Shown piece after piece: positions 35,569 to 44,708 of a DNA stretch of 64,000 bases. This DNA comes from Bacteroidia bacterium (GTDB lineage: Bacteria > Bacteroidota > Bacteroidia > Bacteroidales > VadinHA17): NCBI GenBank assembly GCA_026391555.1, contig JAPLEB010000124.1, positions 1 to 64,000 on the forward strand, in the 5' to 3' direction. The translations under genes were made by a program, and so were the position numbers. The notes beneath the pieces were generated by a model that was not told the DNA's origin, ran no database searches, and worked only from the letters and a program-made list of their open reading frames with translations. Position 1 is the stretch's first letter; the number at the start of each line of letters is the position of its first letter.

Positions 35569-36912
35569 ATGGATGAGAAAAAAAGAAAGAGGATCCCTCA
35601 GGCAGTTATAATGCTTGGATTAGTAAGCCTCTTCACAGATGCTGCATCGGAGATGATATACCCGCTTGTCCCGGTTTATATTGCAGCACTTGGTTCCGGT
35701 GCAATTTTACTTGGTGTGATCGAAGGAGTTGCCGAGACAACCGCTTCTATGCTGAAGCTTATAAGCGGAATTATTTCCGATAAGATTGGAAAGAGGAAAC
35801 TTCTTGTGCTGATTGGATATTCCATTTCTTCTTTGATACGACCACTGACAGGGATAGTGTCATCTGCATGGGAGATCATCATAATAAGAATGTTTGACCG
35901 TGTCGGGAAAGGGATAAGAACAGCTCCCCGGGATGCATTAATCGCCTCTTCGGTTGATGAAAGCATCAGGGGGAAATCGTACGGATTTCATCGTGCAATG
36001 GATCATACCGGTGCAGTAATAGGACCGCTGCTGGCGATAATAACACTTCTGATCCTGTTTATAGGCTTCGGACTGAAAGATTCTCTTCTGGCATTAAGGT
36101 GGACATTCATTCTGGCAATTATTCCCGGATTGCTTGCAGTATTAACGATTGTTTTTTTCGTAAAAGAATCTGCACCAAAAGGCGGTATTGGAAAACCTTT
36201 TACCTTCTCACTTAAAAGTTTTGATAAAAACTTCAGGACTTATCTCCTTGTAATGATACTCTTTACTCTCGGAAATTCTTCAGATGCATTCCTGCTGTTC
36301 AGGGTACAGGAGGCAATTGGCAAAAGTGGATCAGTGGTTGCTATTGTTAATAATATTACACCACTTCACAACATGATATTAAATTTCGGGGATGAAGCTT
36401 CACGGGCAAAAGTGATAAATATTCTTTTCCTGCCGCTTGTATGGGCGTTCTTTCATATAATTAAGGTTGTTTTCTCGACTCCTTTAGGGACTCTTTCTGA
36501 TAGGACAGGCAGAAAAATAGTAATTAATATCGGATGGGGAATATATGCTTTTGTTTATCTCTCTTTTGCCCTACTCGTGTTCTTATCTCCAAATCTTCAG
36601 GTTATTGCTACATTTATTCTCTTTGCTGTTTATGCCCTGTTCTATGCTTTTACAGAGGGAGCAGAGAAGGCATTTGTAGCTGATCTTGTAAGTGATGAAA
36701 AAAGGGGAACAGCATTTGGACTGTTTAATTTTTCAATCGGACTGGGGGCACTTCCCGCAAGCATTATTTTTGGATTTCTTTACAGCTTTTTTGAAATTCG
36801 TTTTCCGGGATTCGGAGGAACAGTAGCCTTTGGTTTTGGCGGAACCATTGCAATTATTTCAATGATCTTTCTTGCCGTAAAAGTAAAAGAGCCTTCGAGA
36901 GGCTCCTTTTAA
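35569..36912 (+). CDS. MFS transporter
   Basis: The 447 residues have about 11-12 transmembrane segments. The MFS loop 2-3 motif region reads SGIISDKIGKRKLLVLIGY, and a second copy in the middle reads GTLSDRTGRKIVIN. The N-terminal sequence SLFTDAASEMIYPLVPVYI is typical of a Bacteria-wide subgroup with unknown substrate. The last codons overlap the bidirectional terminator at 36889. Confidence 0.9.
   Translation: MDEKKRKRIPQAVIMLGLVSLFTDAASEMIYPLVPVYIAALGSGAILLGVIEGVAETTASMLKLISGIISDKIGKRKLLVLIGYSISSLIRPLTGIVSSAWEIIIIRMFDRVGKGIRTAPRDALIASSVDESIRGKSYGFHRAMDHTGAVIGPLLAIITLLILFIGFGLKDSLLALRWTFILAIIPGLLAVLTIVFFVKESAPKGGIGKPFTFSLKSFDKNFRTYLLVMILFTLGNSSDAFLLFRVQEAIGKSGSVVAIVNNITPLHNMILNFGDEASRAKVINILFLPLVWAFFHIIKVVFSTPLGTLSDRTGRKIVINIGWGIYAFVYLSFALLVFLSPNLQVIATFILFAVYALFYAFTEGAEKAFVADLVSDEKRGTAFGLFNFSIGLGALPASIIFGFLYSFFEIRFPGFGGTVAFGFGGTIAIISMIFLAVKVKEPSRGSF
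36889..36910. terminator. Bidirectional terminator between convergent genes
   Basis: The stem GAGCCT/AGGCTC (loop TCGAG) is flanked by AAAA on the left and CTTTT on the right, so it works on both strands. It lies inside the final codons of the MFS gene and serves the convergent helicase gene too. Confidence 0.85.
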
Positions 36913-36918
36913 ATGTAA

Positions 36919-38706
36919 TTACCTGCTGTATTTTTTCTTATCCTTCTTACCGAATTTACTGTCTCTTTTGAAATCCCTGTGCTTGCCGGCAGATCTGCCG
37001 GAGCTTCTTTTCTCAGGTCTTCTGTCGGACCATTTGGCCGGTCTTTTTCCTGAAAATTCGCCTTTTGGTTTATCAGTTTTTTCCTGGGCAATCTCCACGG
37101 CAACTCTTCTATCCATGAATGTTGCATTATTCAGCGCTCCTATGAGTTCGTCAACATATCCTGGTTCAACTTCAAAAAAGGAAAAGCTTTTCAATAGATC
37201 AATCTTACCGATCGGTACTTTTTTTCCTTTTGTATTGGTATTCACAAGTTCAATAAGTTGTTCCGGGTAAAAGCCGTCAGCCTTACCAAGATTTATAAAC
37301 AGCCTGGTATAATTATCTGGATATTGTTCGCGGGCATCTCTTCTTCCTGATCGTCCGAAGCTGCTCTCTTTTTCAGAAACAGGAGCAATTATGTCTTCCC
37401 CGTGGCGATAATCATCAAGGAACCTGGAAAACTCGAGTGATACCACTCTTTTAAGCAATTCCTCCCTGTCAAAACCTGCAAGTTTTTCCTTTATATCAGG
37501 TAAAAACTTCTCAATCTCCTGGTGGTAAGTGTTGACAGTCTCAAGTTTATTAACCCAGTGGAACAATTGTTTCCCGCAGATATCACTACCGGTTGGGATT
37601 GGTATAGCTTTAAAAGGTTTTTTAACCCTTCTTTCGATCTGTTGAAGAATATGTCTCTCTCTCAGGTGAACAAGTGAAATTGATATTCCTGTTTTTCCGG
37701 CTCTTCCCGTTCGACCGCTTCTATGTGTATATACCTCAGTATCATCAGGCAGACTGAAGTTAATGATATGAGTAAGGTCGTCCACATCCAATCCCCGTGC
37801 GGCAACATCGGTTGCCACCAGTAACTGGAGGTTCCTGATCCTGAATTTCTGCATCACGGCATCACGCTGTGCCTGCGACAAATCGCCATGAAGTGCGTCA
37901 GCATTATAGCCATCGTTTATCAGTTTTGAAGCTACCTCCTGGGTTTCTTTACGGGTGCGGCAAAATACAATACCATAAATATCAGGTTCAAAGTCAGCTA
38001 TACGTTTAAGTACCTTATATTTATCTTTTGCCTGGACAAGGTAATAAGCATGGCTGACATTTTCAGCAGATGAGTTTTTTGTGCCGATAATTATTTCAAC
38101 CGGATTGTTCATGTATTTTCTGGCAATTGATGCAATTTCAGACGACATGGTTGCTGAAAACAAGAGTGTTCTTCTGCCATCAGGGACCTCTTCAAGAATT
38201 TCATTTATACTGTCAAGGAAACCCATATTGAGCATCTCGTCAGCTTCATCGAGGATAACAGTTGACACAGCAGATAACCTTGCTGCCCCTTTGCCGATCA
38301 GATCGATAAGTCTTCCGGGTGTAGCAACAATTATATGAACACCTTTTTTCAAACCTCTTATCTGGTTATCAATGCTTGCTCCACCATATACAGCAAGTAT
38401 TTTCAACTTTCCTGTAAATTTGGCATAATCAGTCAGGTCCCCAGTGATCTGTATGCATAGTTCGCGGGTAGGGCAGAGTATAAGTGCCTGAGTACTATTT
38501 GTTTCTGTGTCTGTTGCCTGAACCAGAGGCAGTCCAAAGGCTGCCGTTTTACCGGTCCCGGTCTGGGCCAGGGCAATAATATCACCCTCACCTCCAAGCA
38601 TAAGTGGAATTACTTTTTCCTGTACTGGCATGGGTTGATCAAATCCAAGTTCCTGAATAGCCTTCAGGATACCGGGTGTGAATCCCATTTCTTCAAAATT
38701 TATCAT
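36919..38706 (-). CDS. deaD: DEAD-box RNA helicase (CsdA/DeaD type)
   Basis: The 595 residues contain a full RecA-like core: AQTGTGKTAAFGLPL (Walker A), PTRELCIQ, VILDEADEMLNMGF, LFSATMS, ATDVAARGLDV and HRSGRTGRAGKTG. A DbpA-type RNA-binding domain (about 465-545: RLFINLGKADGFYPEQLIEL) and a basic Arg/Lys/Ser-rich tail follow. It unwinds structured RNA in ribosome assembly and mRNA turnover, often in cold. It is convergent with the MFS gene and uses the shared terminator. Confidence 0.94.
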   Translation of the reverse strand: MINFEEMGFTPGILKAIQELGFDQPMPVQEKVIPLMLGGEGDIIALAQTGTGKTAAFGLPLVQATDTETNSTQALILCPTRELCIQITGDLTDYAKFTGKLKILAVYGGASIDNQIRGLKKGVHIIVATPGRLIDLIGKGAARLSAVSTVILDEADEMLNMGFLDSINEILEEVPDGRRTLLFSATMSSEIASIARKYMNNPVEIIIGTKNSSAENVSHAYYLVQAKDKYKVLKRIADFEPDIYGIVFCRTRKETQEVASKLINDGYNADALHGDLSQAQRDAVMQKFRIRNLQLLVATDVAARGLDVDDLTHIINFSLPDDTEVYTHRSGRTGRAGKTGISISLVHLRERHILQQIERRVKKPFKAIPIPTGSDICGKQLFHWVNKLETVNTYHQEIEKFLPDIKEKLAGFDREELLKRVVSLEFSRFLDDYRHGEDIIAPVSEKESSFGRSGRRDAREQYPDNYTRLFINLGKADGFYPEQLIELVNTNTKGKKVPIGKIDLLKSFSFFEVEPGYVDELIGALNNATFMDRRVAVEIAQEKTDKPKGEFSGKRPAKWSDRRPEKRSSGRSAGKHRDFKRDSKFGKKDKKKYSR

Positions 38707-38787
38707 TATTATGTTTTATGATGTGATTCCGGAAGCGATTGTAAAAATGACCGCAAAGATAATCAAATTATTCATACTTTTGTAATT

Positions 38788-40095
38788 ATGGATTCACGAA
38801 CGGTATTAATTTATTCAACAGAAAATGTACCCCGTCTGAGGTATATAGCAGGTGTAATCCTGGGAGATATCCTTGGATTATCGTGGGAAGTCATTACTGA
38901 CAAACGAAAGCTCGGGAAGCATTCTGTTATTAACTATTCCTCTGAAAATATTACAGGTTCCTTTAAAATCAGTCCGGATTCTCTTTTATTTGAAAAAGGG
39001 ATTGCCGGAAGGGAGATAGTTGTTGGTGAATGGAAAGGGCTGCCGGTATTTTTCCAGACCTCATCAGATTCTGATCTTCCTTTTGATATTTTTGCCGCAT
39101 CATTTTTTCTTGTAAGCCGGTATGAGGAATATCTTGAATTTCAACCTGATGAATATGGAAGATTCAAAGCCTCTTTATCTCTTGCTTTCAAAAATGGATT
39201 TCTTGTTATTCCCATTGTTGATCAGTGGGCAAAAGAGATGTCAAAGGCTTTTCTGAAGAGGTTCCAGAACATTACTTTTAAACGTAATGAGTACAAGGCT
39301 CTTTTGACAATCGATACAGACCAGCCTTTTTCTTACCTGGGTAAAAGTCTGCTCAGATCTATCGGCGGACTATTTCGTGACATAAAAAATAATTCAGGCA
39401 ATGCTTGTGACAGGTACAGAATTGTGGCCATGGGAGAAAAAGATCCCTACGAGGTCTTCGATTATATTATCGAAAATATAGAAAAAAGTAATGCTGATGC
39501 CAAATTCTTTTTTTCTGTTGGTGACCATTCAAAATATGATAAAAATCCTTCATGGAAAAATGGTGAATACAGAAAGCTGATTCATAGTATAGCTGATAAA
39601 TTTAAAAGCGGTCTGCATCCCTCGTTTTATGCAGCCTGTAACTCCTCACTGATTTATTCTGAAGCGCTTCGTATGAAGACAATCCTGAAAAATGAGATCA
39701 TTTTTAGCCGCTTTCATTATATCAGATTATTCATCCCCCAATCATACCGCGATATTCATGAAGCGGGAATTTTGGAGGACTATTCGATGGGTTACCCTGA
39801 CGAACCGGGCTTCAGGGCAGGGATAGCCCGGCCATATTATTTCTATGATGTTTCTGAAGATCAGCAAACCAATCTGAAAATCATTCCTTTCCAGGTAATG
39901 GATGCGACACTCTACAAGTATAAAAACCTTGATCCTGTTGCTTCGAAAGAGGTCATTTTAAAACTGATAAACGAAACCAGAAAAGTCGGGGGCCTTTTCG
40001 TAAGTATCTGGCATAATACATCTTTGTTGGATAATTCCGACTGGCAGGAATGGAGAGAAGTTTTTGAATTTATGCTCAAAAACCAGGCGCTATGA
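38788..40095 (+). CDS. Polysaccharide deacetylase-like protein (DUF7033-type N-terminal domain)
   Basis: The 435 residues have an N-terminal domain (1-165: TENVPRLRYIAGVILGDILG, FLVSRYEEYL) seen in Bacteroidota glycan-locus proteins, then a NodB-like fold starting at LLTIDTDQPFSY, where the D-x-D takes the place of the metal-binding Asp pair. IADKFKSGLHPSFYAA gives the His motif. It lacks a clear signal peptide. The 3' end overlaps the next gene by 4 nt (ATGA). A glycan-modifying role is inferred. A TACTTTTG -7-like motif ends only 5 nt before the ATG. Confidence 0.8.
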   Translation: MDSRTVLIYSTENVPRLRYIAGVILGDILGLSWEVITDKRKLGKHSVINYSSENITGSFKISPDSLLFEKGIAGREIVVGEWKGLPVFFQTSSDSDLPFDIFAASFFLVSRYEEYLEFQPDEYGRFKASLSLAFKNGFLVIPIVDQWAKEMSKAFLKRFQNITFKRNEYKALLTIDTDQPFSYLGKSLLRSIGGLFRDIKNNSGNACDRYRIVAMGEKDPYEVFDYIIENIEKSNADAKFFFSVGDHSKYDKNPSWKNGEYRKLIHSIADKFKSGLHPSFYAACNSSLIYSEALRMKTILKNEIIFSRFHYIRLFIPQSYRDIHEAGILEDYSMGYPDEPGFRAGIARPYYFYDVSEDQQTNLKIIPFQVMDATLYKYKNLDPVASKEVILKLINETRKVGGLFVSIWHNTSLLDNSDWQEWREVFEFMLKNQAL

Positions 40096-40997
40096 TAGTT
40101 TACCATAAGAACAATGAGATAGACAGGGAGCAATGGGATAATTGCATTAAAAACTCTCCCGGTGTAAAGCCATATGCATATTCGTGGTACCTCGATATTA
40201 TGTCCCCGGGTTGGGAAGCTCTTGTGGATGATGACTATGATTCAGTCTTTCCCGTTCCATGCTTCAGCCGGTTTGGAATACAATATGTTGCTACTCCTGT
40301 GTTCCTGCAACAACTTGGAGCCTTTTCCCCTGATAAACCTGCCTCAAAGGCAATTATTGAATTTTTCGATTACATGCCTGAATTTTATAAACTTATCGAT
40401 TTATGTGTTGCACAGGAATTTCAAATAGATGGATATAAAGTAACTGAAAAAGCCAATTTCGAACTTGATCTTTCAAAATCTTACGAAAAATTATGGGACA
40501 ATTTTTCGCCTCATTGCAGAAGGAATATGGTAACATCGGCTAAAAAGAAACCAGAACTTGTTTCTGATGTTACTCCCGATGAGATTATTGATCTGTTCAT
40601 ATTAAATAAAGGGAAGGATTTAAAAGGCATTAAAGTGCGTGATTATCAACGACTTAAAAACCTAATGAACTTCTGCCTGAAGAATAAGAAAGGAAGGATA
40701 ATCGGAGTGAGAGCTGCAAAAAGAAAGTTGATATACGGGGTCTTTATTGTTGAGACGCATGGAAATATGACTCTCCTTTTAGTAGTGAATACCCCTCAAA
40801 GTCGAGAAAGGCGAATTGGTTATTTTGTTGTTAATGAATTAATAAGGAATCATTCATCAACCCGAACCATACTCGATTTTGCAGGTTCATCAATACCTTC
40901 AATTGCCTCATATATGGAGTCGTTCGGGTGTGAAAAAGTCCCCTTTTACAGAATTTACCGTAACAGGCTTTTCTGGCCCGTCAGAATTATGAAATAG
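40092..40997 (+). CDS. FemAB/GNAT-like acyltransferase
   Basis: The 301 residues resemble FemAB-type (double GNAT) proteins: the N-terminal half has CIKNSPGVKPYAYSWYLDIM and the C-terminal half has CRRNMVTSAKKK and the GNAT-like core VNTPQSRERRIGYFVVNELI followed by ILDFAGSSIPSIASY. FemAB proteins add amino acids to peptidoglycan or act in lipoprotein or glycan acylation. It is translationally coupled to the deacetylase-like gene, so both probably modify the same surface glycan. Confidence 0.72.
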   Translation: MIVYHKNNEIDREQWDNCIKNSPGVKPYAYSWYLDIMSPGWEALVDDDYDSVFPVPCFSRFGIQYVATPVFLQQLGAFSPDKPASKAIIEFFDYMPEFYKLIDLCVAQEFQIDGYKVTEKANFELDLSKSYEKLWDNFSPHCRRNMVTSAKKKPELVSDVTPDEIIDLFILNKGKDLKGIKVRDYQRLKNLMNFCLKNKKGRIIGVRAAKRKLIYGVFIVETHGNMTLLLVVNTPQSRERRIGYFVVNELIRNHSSTRTILDFAGSSIPSIASYMESFGCEKVPFYRIYRNRLFWPVRIMK

Positions 40998-41104
40998 TCC
41001 TGTTGCTTACGTCAGTGCGGATAAGATTGAAACTTGTAAAAATGCTTAAAAACTGATTTGCCAATGACTAACCATAAAACTTTTATTTATATTTGCCATC
41101 AATT

Positions 41105-41416
41105 ATGGAGAAGGGTAAACGTACTGTAATTAAATTATTGATTGTCTTTATCTCATTTTTCTGTATTGATGGGGGCAGATCTTTATTACTAATTAACAAT
41201 AACATACAAATCCTTTTTGCCCACAATCATTTAAGCGATATTGAAATACCACATCAACACCATCTTATTAATTTCAACGATGAAGAGAAATGGCTGGAAT
41301 CATTCAAATTTAATTTTTCCTGCTTCAATCTAAATTCAATAAAGTACTCATATACTTTGAATACAGTCTCACAGGAATTTTCGGATTCTATATGGCAACC
41401 GCCTAAATCCGCCTAA
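41105..41416 (+). CDS. Small exported His-containing protein with C-terminal WQPPK
   Basis: About 103 residues from ATG at 41105 (an upstream TTG at 41093 is possible). The N-terminus MEKGKRTVIKLLIVFISFF is a signal peptide or anchor. The middle holds a His cluster (HNHLSDIEIPHQHH) that could bind metal. The protein ends SDSIWQPPKSA. The same WQPPK string ends the otherwise unlike protein at 43201-43533. It is 80 bp upstream of the CDF metal transporter ATG, so a role in metal sensing or delivery is inferred. A -7-like motif TATATTTG lies at 41088-41095. No family was recognised with confidence. Confidence 0.7.
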   Translation: MEKGKRTVIKLLIVFISFFCIDGGRSLLLINNNIQILFAHNHLSDIEIPHQHHLINFNDEEKWLESFKFNFSCFNLNSIKYSYTLNTVSQEFSDSIWQPPKSA

Positions 41417-41496
41417 CATTAGTCAATCTATTCTTTGTCAATTACCTGAATAATATCAGGTATGATGCTCTATATTATTATTTGGTATTCTTTTAT

Positions 41497-42375
41497 ATGA
41501 TTAGTGAAAAACAACGGGTTGCAGGTATTTCAGTCTTTGCAGCAATTTTCTTAACAGGTATTAAACTTGTAGTTGGGATTCTTACCGGAAGCCTCGGATT
41601 GCTTTCAGAATCGCTGCACTCAGGGTTGGATCTCGTTGCTGCGGTAATTACATTCTTTTCAGTGCGGATATCTGATAGCCCTCCTGATAAGGAACACAAT
41701 TTCGGCCATGGTAAAATTGAGAATTTCTCAGCATTTCTTGAAACTATTCTTCTCTTTATAACTTGTATCTGGATTATTAATGAGGCATTGCATCGTCTGA
41801 TTACAGGAGATACAAATATAGAAGTAACCACATGGAGTTATGTAGTTGTGATTATCTCCATCATTGTGGATTTTACCCGTTCAAGAGCATTAAGCAAAGT
41901 AGCAAAGAAGTACAACAGTCAGGCGCTGGAGGCTGATGCACTTCACTTTTCAACTGATATCTGGAGCTCATTAGTCGTCTTGCTGGGACTAATATGTGCA
42001 AACTTCGGGTTCTTCTTTGCTGACTCTGTCGCTGCATTAATAGTTGCCTTTATTGTTATTGTTATTTCGTACAGACTGGGAAAGCGCTCCATTGAAGTGC
42101 TGCTTGATTATGCACCCAGAGAAAAGTTAATTAAAGTTGAGGGCGTTCTTAATGCGATGCCTGAAATAGAGACGTTTCACAGCTTAAAAGTAAGAACAGC
42201 CGGTGCAGATACTTTCGTCAGGGTAATAGTTACTTTAAACCCTCAGCTCAGGATGGATAAAGCCCATGAAATCTGCGACAAAGTTGAAAGAGAGATTTGC
42301 AAAGTGATCGAAAGGTGTGATGTTTTTGTTCATGTCGAACCGTTAAATCAAAAAAATCAGCCCTTAATAAAATAA
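41497..42375 (+). CDS. CDF-family divalent metal cation transporter
   Basis: About 292 residues from ATG at 41497 (TTG at 41482 also in frame). Six transmembrane segments carry the metal site: SESLHSGLDLVAA and ADALHFSTDIWSS each contain H-x3-D, the pattern linked to Zn/Cd. The C-terminal cytoplasmic domain (VEGVLNAMPEIETFHSLKVR, VIVTLNPQLRMDKAHEICD) is typical. CDF proteins export metal in exchange for protons. The upstream small His-rich protein suggests a metal-homeostasis pair. Confidence 0.92.
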   Translation: MISEKQRVAGISVFAAIFLTGIKLVVGILTGSLGLLSESLHSGLDLVAAVITFFSVRISDSPPDKEHNFGHGKIENFSAFLETILLFITCIWIINEALHRLITGDTNIEVTTWSYVVVIISIIVDFTRSRALSKVAKKYNSQALEADALHFSTDIWSSLVVLLGLICANFGFFFADSVAALIVAFIVIVISYRLGKRSIEVLLDYAPREKLIKVEGVLNAMPEIETFHSLKVRTAGADTFVRVIVTLNPQLRMDKAHEICDKVEREICKVIERCDVFVHVEPLNQKNQPLIK

Positions 42376-42457
42376 AATATTTTCAATGAAACATTAAATA
42401 AAGAAAAGGATATCATCTGATGAATAAATTTTTAGAAAATTTTAATTATAACGATAG

Positions 42458-42610
42458 CTATGGCAGTACTAATGCCATAAAAAGCATTGGAGTAGGTAAT
42501 CCTAATATGGATGCATCAGCAAAGGCGCAAATAAACAATGCCCATGCGCCCCATATAGTGTTTACCCATTGCAAACTCCAGGTATGTAACCTTTTAAACC
42601 AGTCTTTCAT
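42458..42610 (-). pseudogene. Truncated VTT/YqaA-family membrane protein
   Basis: A 50-codon minus-strand frame reads MKDWFKRLHTWSLQWVNTIW, then GAWALFICAFADASILGLPT and PMLFMALVLP, followed by TAG. This matches the N-terminus of YqaA/VTT (DedA-like) proteins, which normally have 150-200 residues. No continuation appears in any frame downstream, so the 3' part is deleted. It sits between the CDF and TerB-like genes. Confidence 0.65.
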
Positions 42611-42650
42611 TCAGCGCTTTCCGGATGATTATGAAACATATTGACTCTTT

Positions 42651-43085
42651 TCACCATTTTTTTTCTTTCTTATATAATTCAAAAAGATCTTCTTCATCTT
42701 TACCTTCTTTGATACCACGTATTAACAGAACTAGCAGATTAGGGATTTCATTTTCATTAAAACCCGATTTTATTGCGAACCCTCTTGCTAAATGCATTTC
42801 ATTATTATCAACTAACCCATCAGCTAATGTCATCTTTACAATTTCATAAACCTGGTCAAAGCGTTTAGATAATTCATAGGGTGGAATGAAATCAGACTTA
42901 CCTGTTGATTCTATCAAGTTATTGATTTCAGGGTCAGCAAACCCAAGCTTTTTTCCTATCCGATGAAGCAATTCCAGTTCATGGTTACTAATTACATCAT
43001 CGGCTTTTGCAATGCGTACAAGATGAACAAAATAATCTATGTTCTGCTTTTTTATAGGGTGATCGAAATAATTTAATATGCTCAT
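42651..43085 (-). CDS. TerB-like domain protein
   Basis: About 144 residues from ATG at 43085 (a TTG at 43109 adds eight residues). The helical pattern with IAKADDVISNHELELLHRIG and MTLADGLVDNNEMHLARGFA matches TerB/DjlA-type domains, which have conserved acidic residues and are linked to tellurite or envelope stress responses. It has no signal peptide. It lies next to metal and membrane genes, but no direct function can be given. Confidence 0.8.
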   Translation of the reverse strand: MSILNYFDHPIKKQNIDYFVHLVRIAKADDVISNHELELLHRIGKKLGFADPEINNLIESTGKSDFIPPYELSKRFDQVYEIVKMTLADGLVDNNEMHLARGFAIKSGFNENEIPNLLVLLIRGIKEGKDEEDLFELYKKEKKW

Positions 43086-43200
43086 ATTCTGTATTTTATT
43101 ATTAGACAAAGGACATTTATTTCACATGATGAGTATGTACAAATCCTTCAAGCATAAGATATGCACTCATACCGGACTTGTTACCTGACAGAGGATTTTT

Positions 43201-43533
43201 CTAACAAATCTTTGGCGGTTGCCAGACAGAACAACAGAAACAATAGACTATTGAGCAACTCCGAGGGATTGATATCTGGCATACAGATTCTTCTTTTAAA
43301 TCAAATCTGTAAGATTGAGCTATCTGGTCTTCATCTATTGAATCAATCTCCGGACTAAAACTAATCTCAACATTATTTGTACCTGCAGGAATTTCTACAG
43401 GAGCTAACTGTAAATTGTTTGAATGTGTATCAATTCCGATGCTGAAAAAAACTACCAGGAAGAAGATTATTTTGAAAAGTATTTTTCTTTGTTTTTTCAT
43501 AGCTGCAAAAGTCGCTTTAATTTTGGTAATCAT
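43201..43533 (-). CDS. Small exported protein with C-terminal WQPPK
   Basis: The protein has 110 residues; ATG at 43500 is an alternative start that puts MKKQRKILFKIIFFLVVFF directly at the front as a signal peptide. The mature part (about 70 residues) holds several cysteines near the end (CQISIPRSC, YCFCC) and closes with SVWQPPKIC. The cysteines could bind metal or form disulfides. The same WQPPK ending occurs at 41105-41416 although the rest is unlike. It may belong to the small metal-associated exported proteins of Bacteroidota, but no family is assigned. Confidence 0.65.
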   Translation of the reverse strand: MITKIKATFAAMKKQRKILFKIIFFLVVFFSIGIDTHSNNLQLAPVEIPAGTNNVEISFSPEIDSIDEDQIAQSYRFDLKEESVCQISIPRSCSIVYCFCCSVWQPPKIC

Positions 43534-43723
43534 GAAAATTTACCTGTTAAATAATTGTTAATAGATTTATATTCCAGTGTATTTTAACTATACCTGCGAT
43601 GAAGCCTGCTTTTGAGGGAGATTGTAAGTTGGGTATCATCGTTTAAATTACAGTATTGTCATTTTTCTGATTATCTTTGTAACTTACTTTAACCAGATTA
43701 AATAACTTTTAATTAATAAAATT

Positions 43724-44620
43724 ATGACAATAATAGTAGTTGGAATTGTAATTCTAGTTATCGGATTTGTTGCTGCAAAAGCTGATCAGTCTTTACGTGC
43801 TTACCAAACATTGATTAAAACAGCAGGAGTTATTGTCATTCTGGTTGGAGTGTCAATTGCATGTGTTGTTCAGGTTGAGCCGGGGCAGGTAGGTGTACAA
43901 AAGCTGTTTGGCAAAGTGAATGATAATATTCTTGAAAGCGGATTAAACATTATTAATCCTCTGGTACAGGTCGTTATGTTCGACGTCAGAACAGAAAATT
44001 ATACCATGTCGGGTGTGACTGATGAAGGTTCAAAAATGGGTGATGATGCTATACGTGTTTTATCGGCTGATGGTCTTGAGGTTATAGTCGATCTTACTGT
44101 TTTATATAAGGTTGTCCCATCTGAAGCACCCCGTATTCTCAAAGAAGTCGGGACAGATTACAGGAACGTTCTTGTTCGTCCGATTTGCAGGACTAAGATA
44201 AGGGATAACGCGGTTTATTATGATGCAGTTGCATTGTACTCTACCAAGAGGGATGAGTTTCAGGGCCGGATATTTTCAACTATTGAATCAAATTTCAAAG
44301 AACGGGGACTGATGCTGGAACAGCTTTTAGTAAGGAATCTTACATTGCCTGCCTCCGTAAAAGCTACTATTGAATCAAAAATCAATGCGGAACAGGATGC
44401 ACAGAAAATGACCTTTGTCCTTCAAAAGGAAAGACAGGAAGCTGAAAGAAAAAGAGTAGAAGCACAGGGTATTGCCGATTATCAGAAAATATTAAGCACA
44501 GGACTTAGCGATAAATTATTGCAGTACGAAATGATTAAAGCTATTTCTGTTTCACCTAATGCCAAACTAATTTTTATGACTAACGGGAAAAACCTTCCCA
44601 TACTGGTAGATAGTAAGTAA
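43724..44620 (+). CDS. SPFH/Band 7 (prohibitin-like) membrane protein
   Basis: The 298 residues start with two hydrophobic segments (IIVVGIVILVIGFVAA and AGVIVILVGVSIAC), followed by the SPFH domain (VQVEPGQVGVQKLFGKV, GLNIINPLVQVVMFDVR, LVRNLTLPASVKATIE) and a coiled-coil (AEQDAQKMTFVLQKERQEAE). The family forms membrane-bound ring assemblies that act as scaffolds. It is monocistronic here. Confidence 0.93.
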   Translation: MTIIVVGIVILVIGFVAAKADQSLRAYQTLIKTAGVIVILVGVSIACVVQVEPGQVGVQKLFGKVNDNILESGLNIINPLVQVVMFDVRTENYTMSGVTDEGSKMGDDAIRVLSADGLEVIVDLTVLYKVVPSEAPRILKEVGTDYRNVLVRPICRTKIRDNAVYYDAVALYSTKRDEFQGRIFSTIESNFKERGLMLEQLLVRNLTLPASVKATIESKINAEQDAQKMTFVLQKERQEAERKRVEAQGIADYQKILSTGLSDKLLQYEMIKAISVSPNAKLIFMTNGKNLPILVDSK

Positions 44621-44708
44621 CCATTGTTTAACAGGTGTTCAGTGTTCCGGGTTTAAATTTGTATCGCCCATTGTCAATTACATTTTTGTGCCCTGAGCCC
44701 TGTGTCAA

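Noticed and set aside
42420-42644. 74-codon plus-strand frame
   Set aside because: Antisense to the truncated VTT gene, which has clear family similarity; this frame has none.
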